From Terriglobia bacterium (lineage in GTDB: Bacteria; Acidobacteriota; Terriglobia; Terriglobales; Acidobacteriaceae), in assembly GCA_020072645.1 (NCBI GenBank), contig JAIQGK010000011.1, positions 1 through 64,000 on the forward strand: DNA of 64,000 nucleotides. Direction: 5' to 3'. The notes below the pieces were generated by a model, which had not been told where the DNA came from, made no database searches, and saw nothing but the letters and a program-made list of their open reading frames with translations. Shown here one piece after another: positions 52,117-60,681 of this stretch. Position 1 is the stretch's first letter, and every line of letters begins with the position of its first letter. The position numbers were made by a program, and so were the translations under genes.

Positions 52117-53028
52117 TCACGCGACCCCCAGACAGCTAGCCAGAATCGCCATCCTTACATACACGCCGTTGTGGACTTGTTCTTCAATAAGGGACTGGGC
52201 GCCGTCGGCGACTTCACTTTGAATTTCCATGCCGCGCACCATGGGGCCGGGATGCATCACGATAGCGTCACTTTTGGCCAGCTTCAAGCGTTCCGGGGTC
52301 AGTTGGTATTGGGCGATATAACTATGCACGTCAAGTTTAAGTCCGGCGAGGCGCTCTTTCTGCACGCGCAGCATCATGATCACGTCGGCTTTTCGTGCAG
52401 CTTCGTCGATGTGGCGGCTGACTTTCACGCCAGGAGCGAGCGAAGCTGCATAGTCGGGCAGCAATTCCGGCGGGCCGCAGAGAATGATCTGTGTGCCGAA
52501 TTTTGAGAGCAGGTGAACATTGGAGCGCACCACGCGGCTGTGCTGGATATCGCCCACCATGGTGATGCGCAGGCCTTTCAACGAGCGCTTGTGGCGCAGA
52601 ATTGTGTAGGCGTCCAGCAGGGCCTGGGAAGGATGCTCATGCATGCCGTCGCCGGCATTGATGATGGGAACTTTGAGGTTGCGCGCGAGCACGTGCGGCG
52701 CACCGGAAGCGGGATGGCGAACGACAATGCAATCCGAGCCGAGAGCCTGAAGAGTTTTTCCGGTATCAACCAGGGACTCGCCTTTTTCGATGCTGGAGGA
52801 AACTGCATTGATGATTGAAGTGTGGGTGCCAAGCAGTTTGGCGGCAAACTCGAATGAGACCCGGGTCCGCGTGGATGGTTCGTAGAAAAGAAGCGCAATG
52901 CGCTTGCCACGGAGCAAGGGCTGAGGCTTGCCAGACTGCATGCGCCGCGCCAGCTTGAGAAAAGAAGCGATTTCATCCGCCGAGAGGTGCTCGAGTTCGA
53001 GTAACGAGCGTGTGCGGGGCATGCTCAA
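52117..53028 (-). CDS. pyrB: Aspartate carbamoyltransferase catalytic subunit
   Basis: A 303-residue enzyme transferring carbamoyl phosphate to aspartate. The carbamoyl-phosphate loop is FYEPSTRTRVSFE (from residue 48); HPSQALLDAYT and MHPGPMVRGMEI shape the aspartate site. A regulatory PyrI is not seen. A TTG at 53028 overlaps the pyrR stop (TTGA) and suggests coupling; an ATG at 53022 is the alternative. The C-terminal codons run up to the GxxExxY element without disruption. Confidence 0.93.
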   Translation of the reverse strand: MSMPRTRSLLELEHLSADEIASFLKLARRMQSGKPQPLLRGKRIALLFYEPSTRTRVSFEFAAKLLGTHTSIINAVSSSIEKGESLVDTGKTLQALGSDCIVVRHPASGAPHVLARNLKVPIINAGDGMHEHPSQALLDAYTILRHKRSLKGLRITMVGDIQHSRVVRSNVHLLSKFGTQIILCGPPELLPDYAASLAPGVKVSRHIDEAARKADVIMMLRVQKERLAGLKLDVHSYIAQYQLTPERLKLAKSDAIVMHPGPMVRGMEIQSEVADGAQSLIEEQVHNGVYVRMAILASCLGVA

Positions 53029-53600
53029 GAAATGCGTTCCACCAGCAGGACCTGCTCTTCCTTATCAATTTCATTCAGCTTGACTTCAATAATTTCAGAA
53101 TCACTGGTTTGGACGGCGCGGCCGACGAAAGCAGCTTCAATCGGCAATTCGCGGTGTCCGCGATCGATAAGAACGCAGAGTTGCACGCGACGAGGGCGCC
53201 CGTGGTCAAAAAGCGCGTCCATGGCGGCTCGGACTGTGCGGCCGGTATAAAGCACGTCATCCAGCAGGATCACGTTTTTATCCACAATGTCAGTTCCCAG
53301 AGGCGTGGCTTTTTTGATCACCGGGCTGGTGCCGACGGTGGAAAGATCGTCGCGGTAGAGGGTGATATCCAGAGTGCCTACGGGCACAGGCGTCTTTTCA
53401 ATCTGCTGAATCAGGGCGGCCAGGCGGGTGGCCAGCGGAACGCCACGGCGCTTGATGCCAACAAGCACAAGGTTTTCCACGCCATTATTTTTTTCTACGA
53501 TCTGGTGGGCCAAACGGACGAGTGTCCGCTCAATTTCAGAGCCGGACATCAGTCGCCCTTTCACGTGCAGGTTGGGAAGTCGAGTGGAGGCAGGATTCAT
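53025..53600 (-). CDS. pyrR: PyrR pyrimidine regulator / uracil phosphoribosyltransferase
   Basis: About 191 residues. It binds UMP and pyr mRNA in well-studied relatives to attenuate transcription, and can have UPRTase activity. The PRPP loop is VILLDDVLYTGRTVRAAMDAL; GIKRRGVPLA and LYRDDLSTVG are typical. It leads pyrB, the GxxExxY gene and pyrC. The ATG at 53600 is preferred over upstream codons. No attenuator hairpin was identified upstream, since the next gene ends only about 48 bases away. Confidence 0.93.
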   Translation of the reverse strand: MNPASTRLPNLHVKGRLMSGSEIERTLVRLAHQIVEKNNGVENLVLVGIKRRGVPLATRLAALIQQIEKTPVPVGTLDITLYRDDLSTVGTSPVIKKATPLGTDIVDKNVILLDDVLYTGRTVRAAMDALFDHGRPRRVQLCVLIDRGHRELPIEAAFVGRAVQTSDSEIIEVKLNEIDKEEQVLLVERIS

Positions 53601-53647
53601 GTCACCGCATGATATCCGAAGGGAGCGCGCTGCGCCAAACGGCATTC

Positions 53648-54316
53648 TTAAGGCCGATTTCTGGCCTTTCCCAGCGCTACCGCCAGGGTGCCGCTACCCA
53701 TGCCAATAACCAGAAAAGCCAAAAGAATGGTGCCCATGCCGATGGCGGTCAAGAAAATCAGTCCATGCGGGGTCGCAAACCATTGCGTCATCTGCTGGGC
53801 TTGAGGATCAGGATTCTGGGCGGCAATCTCATGAATCCTGGCGATCATCATTTCGCGATACTGAGTCCGCCAAAGGTTAATGGTGGCAAGGAAGCAAGCC
53901 AGAAAGAATCCAAAGCTCAGCACTCCCATTACAGCTCCCATGCGGGCGCCTTGGCCGGCGCGAATAGGGGGTGGGTGGTCCCGGCGATAACGGGCAATGG
54001 CCCAGATCAAGTTGGCGGGAAGTAGAACGAAGAGGCCCAGCGGGGCGAGGGGAACCGTGAGAATGCCGGTGACAGCGGCCAGGGGAGCGGCCGCGCGGAT
54101 GAAATCCCTCCAGGCAATCCCAGTTGAAAGAGCAAGGCCACCAGATGGCGGAAACGGCCGTTCTGGGAATACATGTGGTAAGTCCTGCGACTGCTTTTCA
54201 GGGACGTCAAGGGGCTGCTCAGGTCGTGACACTCTGATCTGCGGCGCACCGCATGCCGGACAAAAAGCGAGCTGCCCTTCAATGGAATGTCCGCAGCGGT
54301 GGCAATCGCTTTGCAT
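53648..54316 (-). CDS. Zinc-ribbon membrane protein
   Basis: About 222 residues. The N-terminal zinc ribbon is CHRCGHSIEGQLAFCPACG, with two CxxC pairs. A Pro-rich linker follows, then four membrane helices (about residues 76-105, 125-150, 190-215). Such zinc-ribbon membrane proteins are often of unknown function. It is co-directional with and close to pyrR and could share its transcript. The ATG at 54316 starts the ribbon neatly; an earlier in-frame ATG has no better support. Confidence 0.7.
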   Translation of the reverse strand: MQSDCHRCGHSIEGQLAFCPACGAPQIRVSRPEQPLDVPEKQSQDLPHVFPERPFPPSGGLALSTGIAWRDFIRAAAPLAAVTGILTVPLAPLGLFVLLPANLIWAIARYRRDHPPPIRAGQGARMGAVMGVLSFGFFLACFLATINLWRTQYREMMIARIHEIAAQNPDPQAQQMTQWFATPHGLIFLTAIGMGTILLAFLVIGMGSGTLAVALGKARNRP

Positions 54317-54603
54317 ATATTTCACGTTACAAGAGCTTTTCTGGCTTGGCAAACCGGACGCATGTGAATCCCGACGCGACTGAGAGAAGCTGCAAATTCT
54401 TTCCTAATCAGTAGTACAAGGAAGTGCGTGTCATCCTGCATCTCTGCGGGGAAAAGAGAGCTTTTGGTCGCTAAAAAGCACAAAAACATTCCATTCGCTA
54501 TATCAAAACGGGAAACACCGGACTCTACTTCAACAAGCACCCAAAAAATTTAACCATTCTGCACCGCAGAAGAAAACGTGTCTTCCGGGAGAAGGAAAAG
54601 ACC

Positions 54604-54729
54604 GTGAAAAAGACCCTCGTTCGTGTATTGGTAGTTGTTGCCTTAATGGCGCTTGGTTCTACCACTGTTCTGGCCGATGGCGGCAATAAGCCTTGCCTTC
54701 CCGGAACTATCTGTTCGATCGCCAGGTAG
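54604..54729 (+). CDS. Tiny secreted peptide with two cysteines
   Basis: A 41-residue frame from GTG at 54604, with GGAGAAGGA upstream. The N-terminus KKTLVRVLVVVALMALGS is a strong signal peptide ending around VLA-DGG. The mature part is only about 16 residues and carries CLPGTIC, able to form one disulfide. Tiny genes of this type are easily missed; the ribosome-binding site and signal peptide are the support. It precedes two membrane-protein genes by 74 bases. Function unknown; a signalling or bacteriocin-like peptide is conceivable. The upstream gap (54317-54603) holds no other gene. Confidence 0.7.
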   Translation: MKKTLVRVLVVVALMALGSTTVLADGGNKPCLPGTICSIAR

Positions 54730-54803
54730 TAACAGAACGCCCCTGACAATGGGAAAGCGCTGAGGTTGTCGTGTCCATATTCCTGGGTTAACCTGTCGGA
54801 CAG

Positions 54804-55568
54804 GTGAAGTACGTAGATATTGCGTTCGCACTGTTCCCGCCAGTCTTGCAGACATGGCTGGCCTTATTGCTTGTGCGCCGCCGGGCGCACAAGAGCTTTC
54901 CCTTTTTTTTTACCTATACTGTCTTTGCAGTAGCCGCAGAAGTGTGCAAATTCGCGGTCGCCCGGTATACCCAGCACCCCATGAGGTACTTCTATCTTTA
55001 CTGGGGAGCGGAGGTCATTTATGCCACGCTGGGTTTTCTTGCCATCCACGAGGTTTTTCGCCGGGTATTTGAGAATTTTAAAAGCCTCCCCTGGTTCAAA
55101 TTTCTCTTACCCATGGTGGGATTGGGCATGCTCGCCATTTCTGCTCTGATCTCAATTGTGCACAGGGCCGTGGAAACAGGGCCGTTTCTGGAGGGGATTT
55201 ATTCTTTGCAGATTGCGGTCCGCTGTCTGCAGATTGGAGTGTTTTTTCTCATTTTTTTTCTGGCCAGAACATTCGAGTTGGATTACCGGCAATATGCCTT
55301 TGGGATTGCGGCCGGCTTCGGCATTGCCGCTGCCGGCATTTTATTGGGTACCTTGGTAAGGACAGGCCTTGGATTAAAATCTCTAATGTTTTTTCAGTAC
55401 GTCCCAATTGTGGCATACTGTATTGCGGTAACGGTTTGGCTGGTGTCTTTTGTTCGCCCTGAGCCAGAGGATCTTTTCCGTGACTTCCGGCACCTGTTTA
55501 CCCCAGATTTGTTTTTGGGGCGGCTCCAGAGGTACAAGCAAGACGTAAGAGGCATTTTTAAGCCATGA
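54804..55568 (+). CDS. Seven-helix membrane protein, unknown function
   Basis: A 254-residue protein with about seven hydrophobic helices (residues 5-22, 33-53, 66-86, 100-120, 130-152, 165-185, 198-220) and a charged cytoplasmic C-terminal tail. No transporter motif or catalytic residues are recognised. The GTG start has a 13-bp palindrome CCTGTC-G-GACAGG overlapping it (54792-54804). The stop overlaps the next ATG (ATGA), so the two are translated together. The tiny secreted peptide just upstream makes a transport or receptor role plausible but unproven. Confidence 0.7.
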   Translation: MKYVDIAFALFPPVLQTWLALLLVRRRAHKSFPFFFTYTVFAVAAEVCKFAVARYTQHPMRYFYLYWGAEVIYATLGFLAIHEVFRRVFENFKSLPWFKFLLPMVGLGMLAISALISIVHRAVETGPFLEGIYSLQIAVRCLQIGVFFLIFFLARTFELDYRQYAFGIAAGFGIAAAGILLGTLVRTGLGLKSLMFFQYVPIVAYCIAVTVWLVSFVRPEPEDLFRDFRHLFTPDLFLGRLQRYKQDVRGIFKP

Positions 55569-56188
55569 CTGTATACGCTTTATTGCTCGTTATATTGGCG
55601 TTGATCAGCGCAAGCGCGCTTTACTTCTTCCTGGGACGCTTGTCCAGCTTTCCCTGCCGCACCATCCGTGACGTTCCCGCTTTTCTGCAACCGGTAGATT
55701 CCGCCGGCATGATGGAGCTGTTGAACCCGCAAACTGAAGAATATCTGCATTCGGCGATGACCGGGGTGGCGTGGCGACTGGAGCAGCGCAAGAGCCTCCA
55801 TTTCATGCGCGAGCATCTGTTGCGGATGTCGCACAATGCCCACATTCTTTTGGAGTGGTCAAACGCTGAACTTAAACGGCAGATTGTGGGACAGAGTGAA
55901 GAAGACGGCGAATGCTACCGCGATTGCGCGCGCCAGTTGCACGTAGCGGCCATTGAATTCAGGCTGTTTGCGATTTTGTCGCTTATCAAAATCAATTTGT
56001 GGCTGGTGTTTCGCACGCAGACATGGCTGCCTCTTTCGCCACCCAGCCTGGCTGAACTCAACCATCTGGGCAGCTTCCGCTTTTTTGAGCTGTATTCAAA
56101 CCTCACGCGCGCGGTATCCGAACTGGGCCGGCACTACGGCACGGAGTTTCGCGATGAACTGCTGAGAGCGTGGGCAGTAGCAGCCTGA
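55565..56188 (+). CDS. Membrane-anchored protein coupled to the seven-helix protein
   Basis: A 207-residue protein with one N-terminal membrane helix (about residues 4-22) and a helical soluble domain containing REHLLRMSHNAHILLEWSN. Three conserved-looking Cys are present (CRTIRD, ECYRDC). The family is not recognised. Coupled to the upstream gene by a 4-base overlap, so it likely acts with it at the membrane. It is convergent with the KaiBC module. Confidence 0.65.
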   Translation: MTVYALLLVILALISASALYFFLGRLSSFPCRTIRDVPAFLQPVDSAGMMELLNPQTEEYLHSAMTGVAWRLEQRKSLHFMREHLLRMSHNAHILLEWSNAELKRQIVGQSEEDGECYRDCARQLHVAAIEFRLFAILSLIKINLWLVFRTQTWLPLSPPSLAELNHLGSFRFFELYSNLTRAVSELGRHYGTEFRDELLRAWAVAA

Positions 56189-56204
56189 GCCGAAGGTCCT
56201 CCGC

Positions 56205-56564
56205 CTAGTATCCCTTGAGCAAATGCTTCAGCGTTGCCGTCAACGCCAGTGCGTCGTGGTCTGGAACTACTGCGTCCACGCCGGCCGGCAGCTCAGAACC
56301 AACAATTTTTCCCCGCACTACCAGTACTACGCACAAGCTGCGCCGGATCATCTTGAGAGACTGCGCCACCGACCAACCTTCTGTCTGGATAAAGTGTTCC
56401 TGGTCCAGAATGACCGCGTCCACGGGGTTGTTCACGCAGATGGCAACAGCGTGGTCCGGCGTGAACGTTGTCACCAGCCGATAGCCCAGGCCCTTCAAGG
56501 CCTTTGCTGTCTGGCTGTGCCTGCGGTCGGCAAGCAGCACAATTGTGACTTGGGAGCCCTTCAT
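56205..56564 (-). CDS. Receiver-like domain protein, second copy of the Kai module
   Basis: About 119 residues, CheY-like alternating fold. TIVLLADRRHSQTAKALKGLG starts it; AVILDQEHF keeps an Asp where the phospho-acceptor would be, but the usual acidic pair near the N-terminus and the late Lys pocket are not evident, suggesting a degenerate receiver. The ATG at 56564 lies after the KaiB stop, and it is the last gene of the module. It could bind KaiC or KaiB as a pseudo-receiver. Inference only. Confidence 0.65.
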   Translation of the reverse strand: MKGSQVTIVLLADRRHSQTAKALKGLGYRLVTTFTPDHAVAICVNNPVDAVILDQEHFIQTEGWSVAQSLKMIRRSLCVVLVVRGKIVGSELPAGVDAVVPDHDALALTATLKHLLKGY

Positions 56565-56574
56565 AGACGGAGAG

Positions 56575-56946
56575 TTAGCGCCATCCCCCCGCTGGGCGTA
56601 GATCAAGGCCTACCAGTACGCGCTCAGTGTTTGAGAGGTCCCCGATAATTTTCTTTACCGGAGTGGGCAGACGCCGGACCAGAGTTGGAACGGCAATGAT
56701 CTGATCACCACGCGCCAGCATGGGACGCTCCAGCAAATCGACAACCTGGATTTTATAGGCGCCGTGCATGTGCTCCTCACAGAGGCGCTTGAGGTTTTCA
56801 AAAGCGCGGATGGAAGTAGGAGTCATCCCGGCGACGTAAAGCCGCAGCTCCCATACCGGGCGCTTGAACGGACTGGCCTTCGATTTCTTCCGATGCGCCG
56901 AACCATTTTTCTCCAGCCTGCCGGCTAGTTTTTTACTTATTGCCAT
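56575..56946 (-). CDS. kaiB: KaiB-like protein
   Basis: About 123 residues. The thioredoxin-like KaiB fold is seen in [41 protein letters not shown] and [21 protein letters not shown] basic N-terminal extension of about 30 residues precedes it. KaiB of clock systems changes fold to bind KaiC and timing partners. The ATG at 56946 overlaps the KaiC stop by 14 bases, so the two proteins are made together. Confidence 0.9.
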   Translation of the reverse strand: MAISKKLAGRLEKNGSAHRKKSKASPFKRPVWELRLYVAGMTPTSIRAFENLKRLCEEHMHGAYKIQVVDLLERPMLARGDQIIAVPTLVRRLPTPVKKIIGDLSNTERVLVGLDLRPAGGWR

Positions 56947-58393
56947 GAATCTCAATTCCTTTATCACTCAAAGTAAAACGATGCATGCGCGTGTCATGGG
57001 ACATGCCGCGGGATTTCAAAAGATTCAGTGTGCGCATGCGCTCCGACTCGCCCTGATCGACATCACCCAGGACCACCCATGTGTCCATCAAGGATGAGAT
57101 GCCAACGGCGGTTTCTTCCATGACGCCTGAGCCAAACACAAGATTCGTGAACATTGCTGTAACGTGTTTGAGCTTGAGGAAATCAATCAGACGAGTGAGC
57201 ATGGCCTTGACGGAATGCAGATCGCCGACGGCGACCAAATTGGTGATGGGATCGATGATGACCGAGGTCGGCTTAAATTCCTGAATTTCGTTATAGATGG
57301 TGGCGAGATGGCTTTCCAATCCCGCAGCCGTGGGCCGGGTGGCATGAATACGCAAAAGGCCGCGGTTGATCCATTTTTCCAGGTCCTGCCCAACGGAACT
57401 CATGTTGCGAAGGATCTGGCTGGGAGATTCTTCATAAGCAAAGTAAAGAGCGCGTTCGCCGCGCGCACAGGCTGCGCCCGCGAAAGCGGCGGCGAAGGAG
57501 GACTTACCCGTTCCGGCCGTGCCGGTGATCAACACGCTGCTTCCGCGGAAGAAACCTTTCTTGCCCAACATGGCGTCGAGAGTCGGTACGCCGGAAGAAA
57601 TTCGCTCTGTGGAAGCGGTGTGGTTAAGTCCGAGGGAGGTGATGGGGACCACGGAAATTCCCTGATTATCGAGCAGAAAAGGATATTCGTTGGTCCCGTG
57701 CGACGAGCCGCGATACTTCACTACGCGCAAACGGCGGGTGGAGATCTGCTCATTGACGCGGTGATCGAGAACAAGAACGCAGTCCGCCACATACTCTTCC
57801 AGCCCGTAGCGCATAAGCGTGCGTTCACCCATTTCAGCGGTGACTACAGCGGTTACGCCGGCGTCCTTCAGCCAGTGGAACAGGCGACGGAGTTCAGCGC
57901 GCACAACGCCGTCATTCTTCAGACCCAGAAAAAGAAGCTCGATGGTATCCAGCAGCACGCGCTTGGCCTTGACCTGCTCAATGGCCGCGCGCAGGCGAAT
58001 GAAGAGGCCCTCAAGATCGTATTCGCCGGTTTCTTCAATCAGCTTGCGCTCAATGTGTACGTAATCGATGGCCAGTTTTTTTTGCCGGATCAACGCAGGC
58101 AGGTCATAGCCTAGAGAGGCCATGTTCGTGACAAGCTCCTCGGCTGTTTCTTCCATGGCAATGCAGACGCCGGGCTCGTTATAAAGCAGCGCGCCGCGCA
58201 CCAGGAATTCAAGTCCCAGCAGCGTTTTGCCGGCGCCGGGGCCGCCACAAACCAGCGCTGTCCGGCCCTTGGGAAAGCCCCCATGCATGACTTGGTCAAG
58301 CCCGCGTATTCCGGTGGGGACCTTTTCCAGCACCAGAGAAGACAGGCCAGGGGAGTTATTTTTTTTCTTTTTCTGCACACTACGTGCCGGCAT
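56933..58393 (-). CDS. kaiC: KaiC-family double ATPase
   Basis: A 486-residue protein with two RecA-like domains. CI has Walker A GGPGAGKT (residues 50-57) and the acidic pair at 81-82. CII has GTAGTGKS (291-298) and Glu321-Glu322, and ends with [15 protein letters not shown]. In CII the position of the cyanobacterial phosphosites Ser431/Thr432 reads Ser433-Ser434 in GISSLMDTW, so autophosphorylation is plausible. KaiC proteins outside cyanobacteria serve stress and timing roles, often without KaiA. Here it is followed by KaiB and flanked by two receiver-like genes. Confidence 0.92.
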   Translation of the reverse strand: MPARSVQKKKKNNSPGLSSLVLEKVPTGIRGLDQVMHGGFPKGRTALVCGGPGAGKTLLGLEFLVRGALLYNEPGVCIAMEETAEELVTNMASLGYDLPALIRQKKLAIDYVHIERKLIEETGEYDLEGLFIRLRAAIEQVKAKRVLLDTIELLFLGLKNDGVVRAELRRLFHWLKDAGVTAVVTAEMGERTLMRYGLEEYVADCVLVLDHRVNEQISTRRLRVVKYRGSSHGTNEYPFLLDNQGISVVPITSLGLNHTASTERISSGVPTLDAMLGKKGFFRGSSVLITGTAGTGKSSFAAAFAGAACARGERALYFAYEESPSQILRNMSSVGQDLEKWINRGLLRIHATRPTAAGLESHLATIYNEIQEFKPTSVIIDPITNLVAVGDLHSVKAMLTRLIDFLKLKHVTAMFTNLVFGSGVMEETAVGISSLMDTWVVLGDVDQGESERMRTLNLLKSRGMSHDTRMHRFTLSDKGIEIHGNK

Positions 58394-58410
58394 ATTTTTT
58401 CGCTTTTCTC

Positions 58411-58914
58411 TCAGACAGCTGAATTTTTTGGCGTTTTGGAACCAGATATTTTGGCCGATACATCGTTGCCATCATGGGACGAAGCCGCCTTCGCGGAGCC
58501 ATGACTATCCTGTGAGGCTCGATGATGATCGTGATCTGGCGCAGGGTGCGCTGAGCCATCACCATCCCGCGAAAGCACGCGCTGTAGTGCTTCCAGCAAC
58601 AGATGCGGATCGCCCAGCGACTCCAGATGCTGGTCAATCAGTCCGGCCGGCAACTGTGAGCCACTGGTCTTACTTAGAGCAACAATCGGCACCGCGCGGT
58701 TTAGCGCCTTGAAAACGCGAGCAAGTTGAAACCGCAGTTCGCCGTTAATAGAGTCACCAAAAACAACGGCACTCACCGCAGAGGTTTTAAAAATCCGCAC
58801 GGCTTCATCGGGATCGTTAACTGCGACAATCTGATAACCGGCCCTTTCCAGAATCATGTTCCGGGTGATTTGGGCCGGTGAGATTTTGCTTACACAAAGG
58901 ACAGTCCATCCCAT
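58411..58914 (-). CDS. Receiver-like domain protein, first gene of the Kai module
   Basis: A 167-residue protein with a CheY-like domain (residues 1-118) and an unstructured His/Ser/Asp-rich tail. SAVVFGDSINGEL holds a possible Asp54 phospho-acceptor; the N-terminal acidic pair is missing (VLCVSKIS), so it is probably a pseudo-receiver. It starts the operon 17 bases before kaiC. In some systems such proteins are output or input partners of KaiC. No kinase is adjacent. Confidence 0.7.
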   Translation of the reverse strand: MGWTVLCVSKISPAQITRNMILERAGYQIVAVNDPDEAVRIFKTSAVSAVVFGDSINGELRFQLARVFKALNRAVPIVALSKTSGSQLPAGLIDQHLESLGDPHLLLEALQRVLSRDGDGSAHPAPDHDHHRASQDSHGSAKAASSHDGNDVSAKISGSKTPKNSAV

Positions 58915-59231
58915 GAATGTCAGGTCTTCCGTAAAATTTTATTTTTTGCTCTCAGGGTCTAAGCGCTCTAAACCAACCCGCGCGGACTTGAACACTAGTC
59001 AACATGAATACAGAGCCGCGTCAACTCAACAGATGCGAAAGGGGCCTCAACATCTGGGAACCGGATTAAGCCAGTTCGTTTAACGCTTCCTATGATGCTG
59101 ACTGAGGCAGGTTTGGATGCTTTTTTACAATGCAGGAACGAAGTCCGGCGATCAGTTAAAAAGGATGACCAAATTTCGGCCATCCTCTTAATATTTTGCA
59201 AGTTCCTGGAACGCGCAGAGTTCCGGCATGT
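58915..59231. other. Gene-free stretch upstream of the Kai module
   Basis: About 320 bases between the Kai module and the lipoprotein gene on the same strand. It must hold the promoter of the Kai operon, but no clear box or repeat was seen. No gene is supported. Confidence 0.4.
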
Positions 59232-59813
59232 TTAATTTGTATCGTTTCCTCCCCAGGCGCGCACATAGACGAGAGTAAATTCTGTGCCGGAGTTTTTGGG
59301 CTTGATGGCCACGACGCGCTGGTTATTTTCTGTTCCAACCTTGAGTTCTTGTTTGTAACCGTGGTCAGTCCCGGTGCGATCATCGCAGGTCACGTCGGCG
59401 TCTTTATCGTGGTGGTGAAAATTCATACTGAAGCCGCCGGTGCAGTCCAGGACTTTGCCATATTTGCCCATGTCCTTGCGATAGAACGAGAGCACTTTGT
59501 CAGATGGATCGTCGCTTTCATATTTCAGCGCGACCACCTTCAGGCCGAACAGCGAGCTGGAAATATTCACGTTGGCGCTGTGATGGCGATCATCGTCATC
59601 GTCACTTTTGGCAACGCGGGCGCCGGGATAAGCCGAGAGACCAGTGTCCTTAACATCAGAAGCGCCTTCTTTCACGCTGAGCGAGCCAAACGGCGTTTTG
59701 ATATCGACGTCATCTTTTTTGCCATCGCCTTTATCGTGCGTGGTGACGGAGCAACCCGCGAGCGCAAGAAGACTAATGAACCCCAACAATGCATGGAATA
59801 GCGATCGGCGCAT
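59232..59813 (-). CDS. Lipoprotein with an acidic Asp-rich loop
   Basis: About 193 residues with a lipobox LALAGC after a short signal peptide; AAAGGAA lies before the ATG at 59813. The mature part includes DDVDIKTPFGSLSVKEG, an Asp run (KSDDDDDRHH), KVLSFYRKDMGKYGKV and a final beta-rich portion. No family is assigned with confidence. It sits upstream of the Kai module but is separated by a 317-base gap, so co-transcription is uncertain. Confidence 0.72.
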   Translation of the reverse strand: MRRSLFHALLGFISLLALAGCSVTTHDKGDGKKDDVDIKTPFGSLSVKEGASDVKDTGLSAYPGARVAKSDDDDDRHHSANVNISSSLFGLKVVALKYESDDPSDKVLSFYRKDMGKYGKVLDCTGGFSMNFHHHDKDADVTCDDRTGTDHGYKQELKVGTENNQRVVAIKPKNSGTEFTLVYVRAWGGNDTN

Positions 59814-59951
59814 AATGTTCCTTTCCGATGTGGAGCTGGAAATCACTCTTCGTGCTCCCTGCCTGTTCATACGCTCCAGAGGGACGAAAAGTTCCCGCAT
59901 TCCGCAAAACAGCACGCCAGCCGGAAATCAAGGGAAACGGCAGAAACCAGA

Positions 59952-60662
59952 TCATTCATTATCTGGTTTTGCGCCGGGCAGGCGTTTTCTCAGGAATGCG
60001 ATTTGTCCTACGTGATGGGCCTCGTGCTCGCAAACGTGGAACCACTTGCAATAATTGTTGGTCGGCCCCCAGACCCATTCTTTGTCGACGGCCAGGAGCC
60101 AGGCATCATCACGCTTGCGGAACTCCGCCAGTGACTTCGCGCGGGTCTCCTGAAGAATGTTCAGGTAGTAGTCCCGATCGTGGCCCTTGATCGTCTTCCG
60201 CCCCGCGTCTCCAAGATTCATGGCCGGGTCCCACTGCTGCTTTACGGAAGCGGGCCATGTATTCCACTTTTTCCCTTCGAAGGTATTGAGCTGATAGTAA
60301 GTCTCAGTGGCCGCCAGATGAAGCATCAGAGCGCCGATGGTATTGGCATTGCGGTCGATGAGGTAGTCCAGATCAGCCGCCGTCAGATTTTTAGTAGCAT
60401 TGATGATGCCGTTGGCCTCGCGCATCCAGGTGAGCATGGAGACGAAAGATCCCATCTGCGGCCCGTAACCTGGTTTCGGTCCAATGACGTTGAGATTTGC
60501 GTCGCTAGCCTGAGCGATCTCTGGCAGGAAGAGAGCACCTCCCAATAGAGTGGAGAATCCGGCTGTAAGAGCGGCTGACCCTTTTAGAAAGCTTCTACGA
60601 TTGGAAATGCACTCGTTGTTGACGCTTTGGCCATCCAGGGAATCCTGTTTGCTTTCTGCCAT
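59952..60662 (-). CDS. DinB-fold protein with Tat-type signal
   Basis: A 236-residue protein. NRRSFLKGSAALTAGF looks like a twin-arginine signal, so it is exported folded. The body is helical, with IGALMLHLAATETYYQLNTFEG and the C-terminal HVCEHEAHHVGQIAFLRKRLPG giving the three-His metal pattern of DinB/DUF664 four-helix-bundle proteins. Members often act as metal-dependent thiol transferases; substrate unknown. AAGGAG precedes the ATG at 60662. Confidence 0.8.
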   Translation of the reverse strand: MAESKQDSLDGQSVNNECISNRRSFLKGSAALTAGFSTLLGGALFLPEIAQASDANLNVIGPKPGYGPQMGSFVSMLTWMREANGIINATKNLTAADLDYLIDRNANTIGALMLHLAATETYYQLNTFEGKKWNTWPASVKQQWDPAMNLGDAGRKTIKGHDRDYYLNILQETRAKSLAEFRKRDDAWLLAVDKEWVWGPTNNYCKWFHVCEHEAHHVGQIAFLRKRLPGAKPDNE

Positions 60663-60681
60663 GCTTGTCTCCTTATAGTAC

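Noticed and set aside
56205-58914. Classical circadian clock operon with KaiA
   Set aside because: No KaiA-like gene is present and the flanking genes are receiver-like, so a cyanobacterial-style oscillator is not supported.
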